A stretch of 18,435 nt of DNA from Gymnopilus junonius. Its lineage: Eukaryota > Basidiomycota > Agaricomycetes > Agaricales > Galerinaceae. The DNA is taken from contig JADNYJ010000612.1 of assembly GCA_015501075.1 (NCBI GenBank), forward strand, positions 1-18,435, read 5' to 3'. Position numbers and translations under genes: made by a program. Under the pieces are notes generated by a model. It saw only the letters and a list, made by a program, of their open reading frames with translations, did not search any database and had not been told where the DNA came from. How positions within the stretch are numbered: position 1 is the first letter of the stretch; every line of letters begins with the position of its first letter. Shown piece after piece: positions 17,407 to 18,435 of this stretch.

Positions 17407-18435
17407 ATGAAGATATTCTGGGCCGGGGTTATCAACATGTTTTCCCTAGCTTACAATATGTCGGCAAGTTTGTTGGTTTATCTTTTTTGTGAGCGTGCCA
17501 TGCCAGCCACAGGCAACCTCATAAAGAAGCAAGATCCATCTTCCGATATACGTGCCCTTGTAGTCTATATTGTCTATCTCCACCAGCCAGCAAAATCGAG
17601 GGCCCATTTCGCACATTTTTTCGATGATGCAAATACCTCTCATGAAAAAATTGTGCAGATGGGACTGCCACATTTTAGAAACTCGTGGTCCGCAGATGAG
17701 GCCGCTGAGAGTAAAGAGTTCATAACTAAATGGGAGGGGTTCACTGAGGAATTAACCAAAGGGTGGGAGCACAATTTGAAATTGATTGGAATAGCGCTAT
17801 CGTAAGTAACTAATATACTTCGAAAATACTTGTCTCACTGGAAAGATAGCGTTTGCACAGGGCTTCTGCAGATTTTTGGTCTGGATTTGGGAAATCTTCT
17901 GCACACCGTGTTGTCCCTTTTTTTATTCGTGGCCAGTTTTCTTTTTCAAGGGATGTTGCAGAGCATTTCAGAGGGCACATGAGGAACGTTCGTAGGGCTG
18001 CGACATGGCGAACGGTACACTTTACTGTTAATTTTTCAAGCATAGAAAGCTGATCTTCTGAAACCAGTTACTATCCCCGGATATTCGCCTTGGAGTACTT
18101 TGGAATGATTGGGTCATGGTAAGCCTTCCTGACGTTTACGCGGTCTGGTGAGTAGTATTTCACTGCGTCGGAGACATTTCAATTGTAAACAACTTATTAC
18201 AGGGGAGGAGTCTCCTTGTTCCTCCAGTTCGCTTTGTTGCCACTACAGCAAGGAAAGGAGAACCAATTTCAAGCCCCGTGAATCCAGAAGTTTACAAGGT
18301 CTTCTTCTGCGTCTTCGTTCTATCCGGACTGTGGGCTTATTGGAGGACCTGGATGACATTGATGATAAGCAAGTGTGAGCTGGATAATAAATGGGACGAA
18401 TGCAATACGCACAAGTTGGGAAACAATCCAGGAGA
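17407..18435 (+). CDS. Membrane-associated protein of unknown function (3' end outside window)
   Basis: Exons: 17407-17801, 17861-18014, 18068-18118 and 18203 to beyond 18435. Introns: GTAAGT...CACAG (59 bp), GTACAC...ACCAG (53 bp, CTGAT branch) and GTAAGC...TACAG (84 bp). The joins are in phase and leave one open frame of at least 277 residues. The start has a hydrophobic segment within residues 2-28 (FWAGVINMFSLAYN then SASLLVYLF), a signal anchor or first helix. The middle is soluble and helical (EFITKWEGFTEELTKGWEHN). A second hydrophobic segment near 233-247 (VFFCVFVLSGLWAYW) follows EPISSPVNPEVYK. A further GTGAGC donor near 18374 could end the last exon sooner. No family is recognised; the helices plus soluble middle suggest a small uncharacterised fungal membrane protein. 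Confidence 0.5.

Noticed and set aside
1..18435. CRISPR arrays, operons, rRNA genes
   Set aside because: Intron-rich fungal nuclear DNA; no spaced identical repeats and no rRNA-like sequence seen.

Overview
The window looks like nuclear DNA of a filamentous fungus, most likely a mushroom-forming or wood-decaying basidiomycete (Agaricomycetes). Genes are cut by many 45-85 bp introns with GTRNGY donors, CTGAC/CTAAY-type branch points and YAG acceptors. A fungal CBM1-linker-GH5 mannanase is present, and the other proteins are low-complexity, lineage-restricted fungal types. All exon models were built by hand from splice signals and reading-frame continuity. Function is assigned with confidence only to the mannanase.

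Layout. 1-1723 (+): the 3' part of a four-helix membrane protein with a long proline-rich tail. 2508-4417 (+): a secreted CBM1 + GH5 subfamily 7 endo-beta-1,4-mannanase whose frame is broken by one extra C. 4475-5172 (-): a small coiled-coil protein, convergent with the mannanase. 5173-7966: a gene-poor stretch with a 964 bp terminal-inverted-repeat element (5473-6436) that has a 6 bp target duplication, TATCCGGA subterminal repeats, a 116-codon antisense frame and a tRNA-like Pol III-type module. 7967-9230 (+): gene A, an unknown basic protein. 9967-11275 (+): gene B, a diverged paralogue of A with matching intron positions. Its 3' end is replaced by a copy of the mannanase 3' end (11127-11827). 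12457-13755 (-): an RGG-box protein with four SUMO-type sites and a split frame. 13756-15994: promoters and unresolved sequence. 15995-16625 (+): a small unknown protein, also with a frame break. 17407-18435 (+): a membrane-associated unknown protein running off the right edge.

How it fits together. The most interesting locus is the gene A / gene B / mannanase-tail arrangement. A partial mannanase copy about 7.4 kb from the full-length gene abuts, out of frame, the truncated second member of an uncharacterised paralogue pair. The two mannanase copies are about 95% identical in the longest shared exon, yet their last introns look unrelated.

Four reading frames (near 48-50, 3812, 12801-12805 and 16440-16442) can each be repaired by one base, three of them in short homopolymers. 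This pattern may reflect sequencing or assembly error rather than four dead genes, and should be settled before any of them is called a pseudogene.
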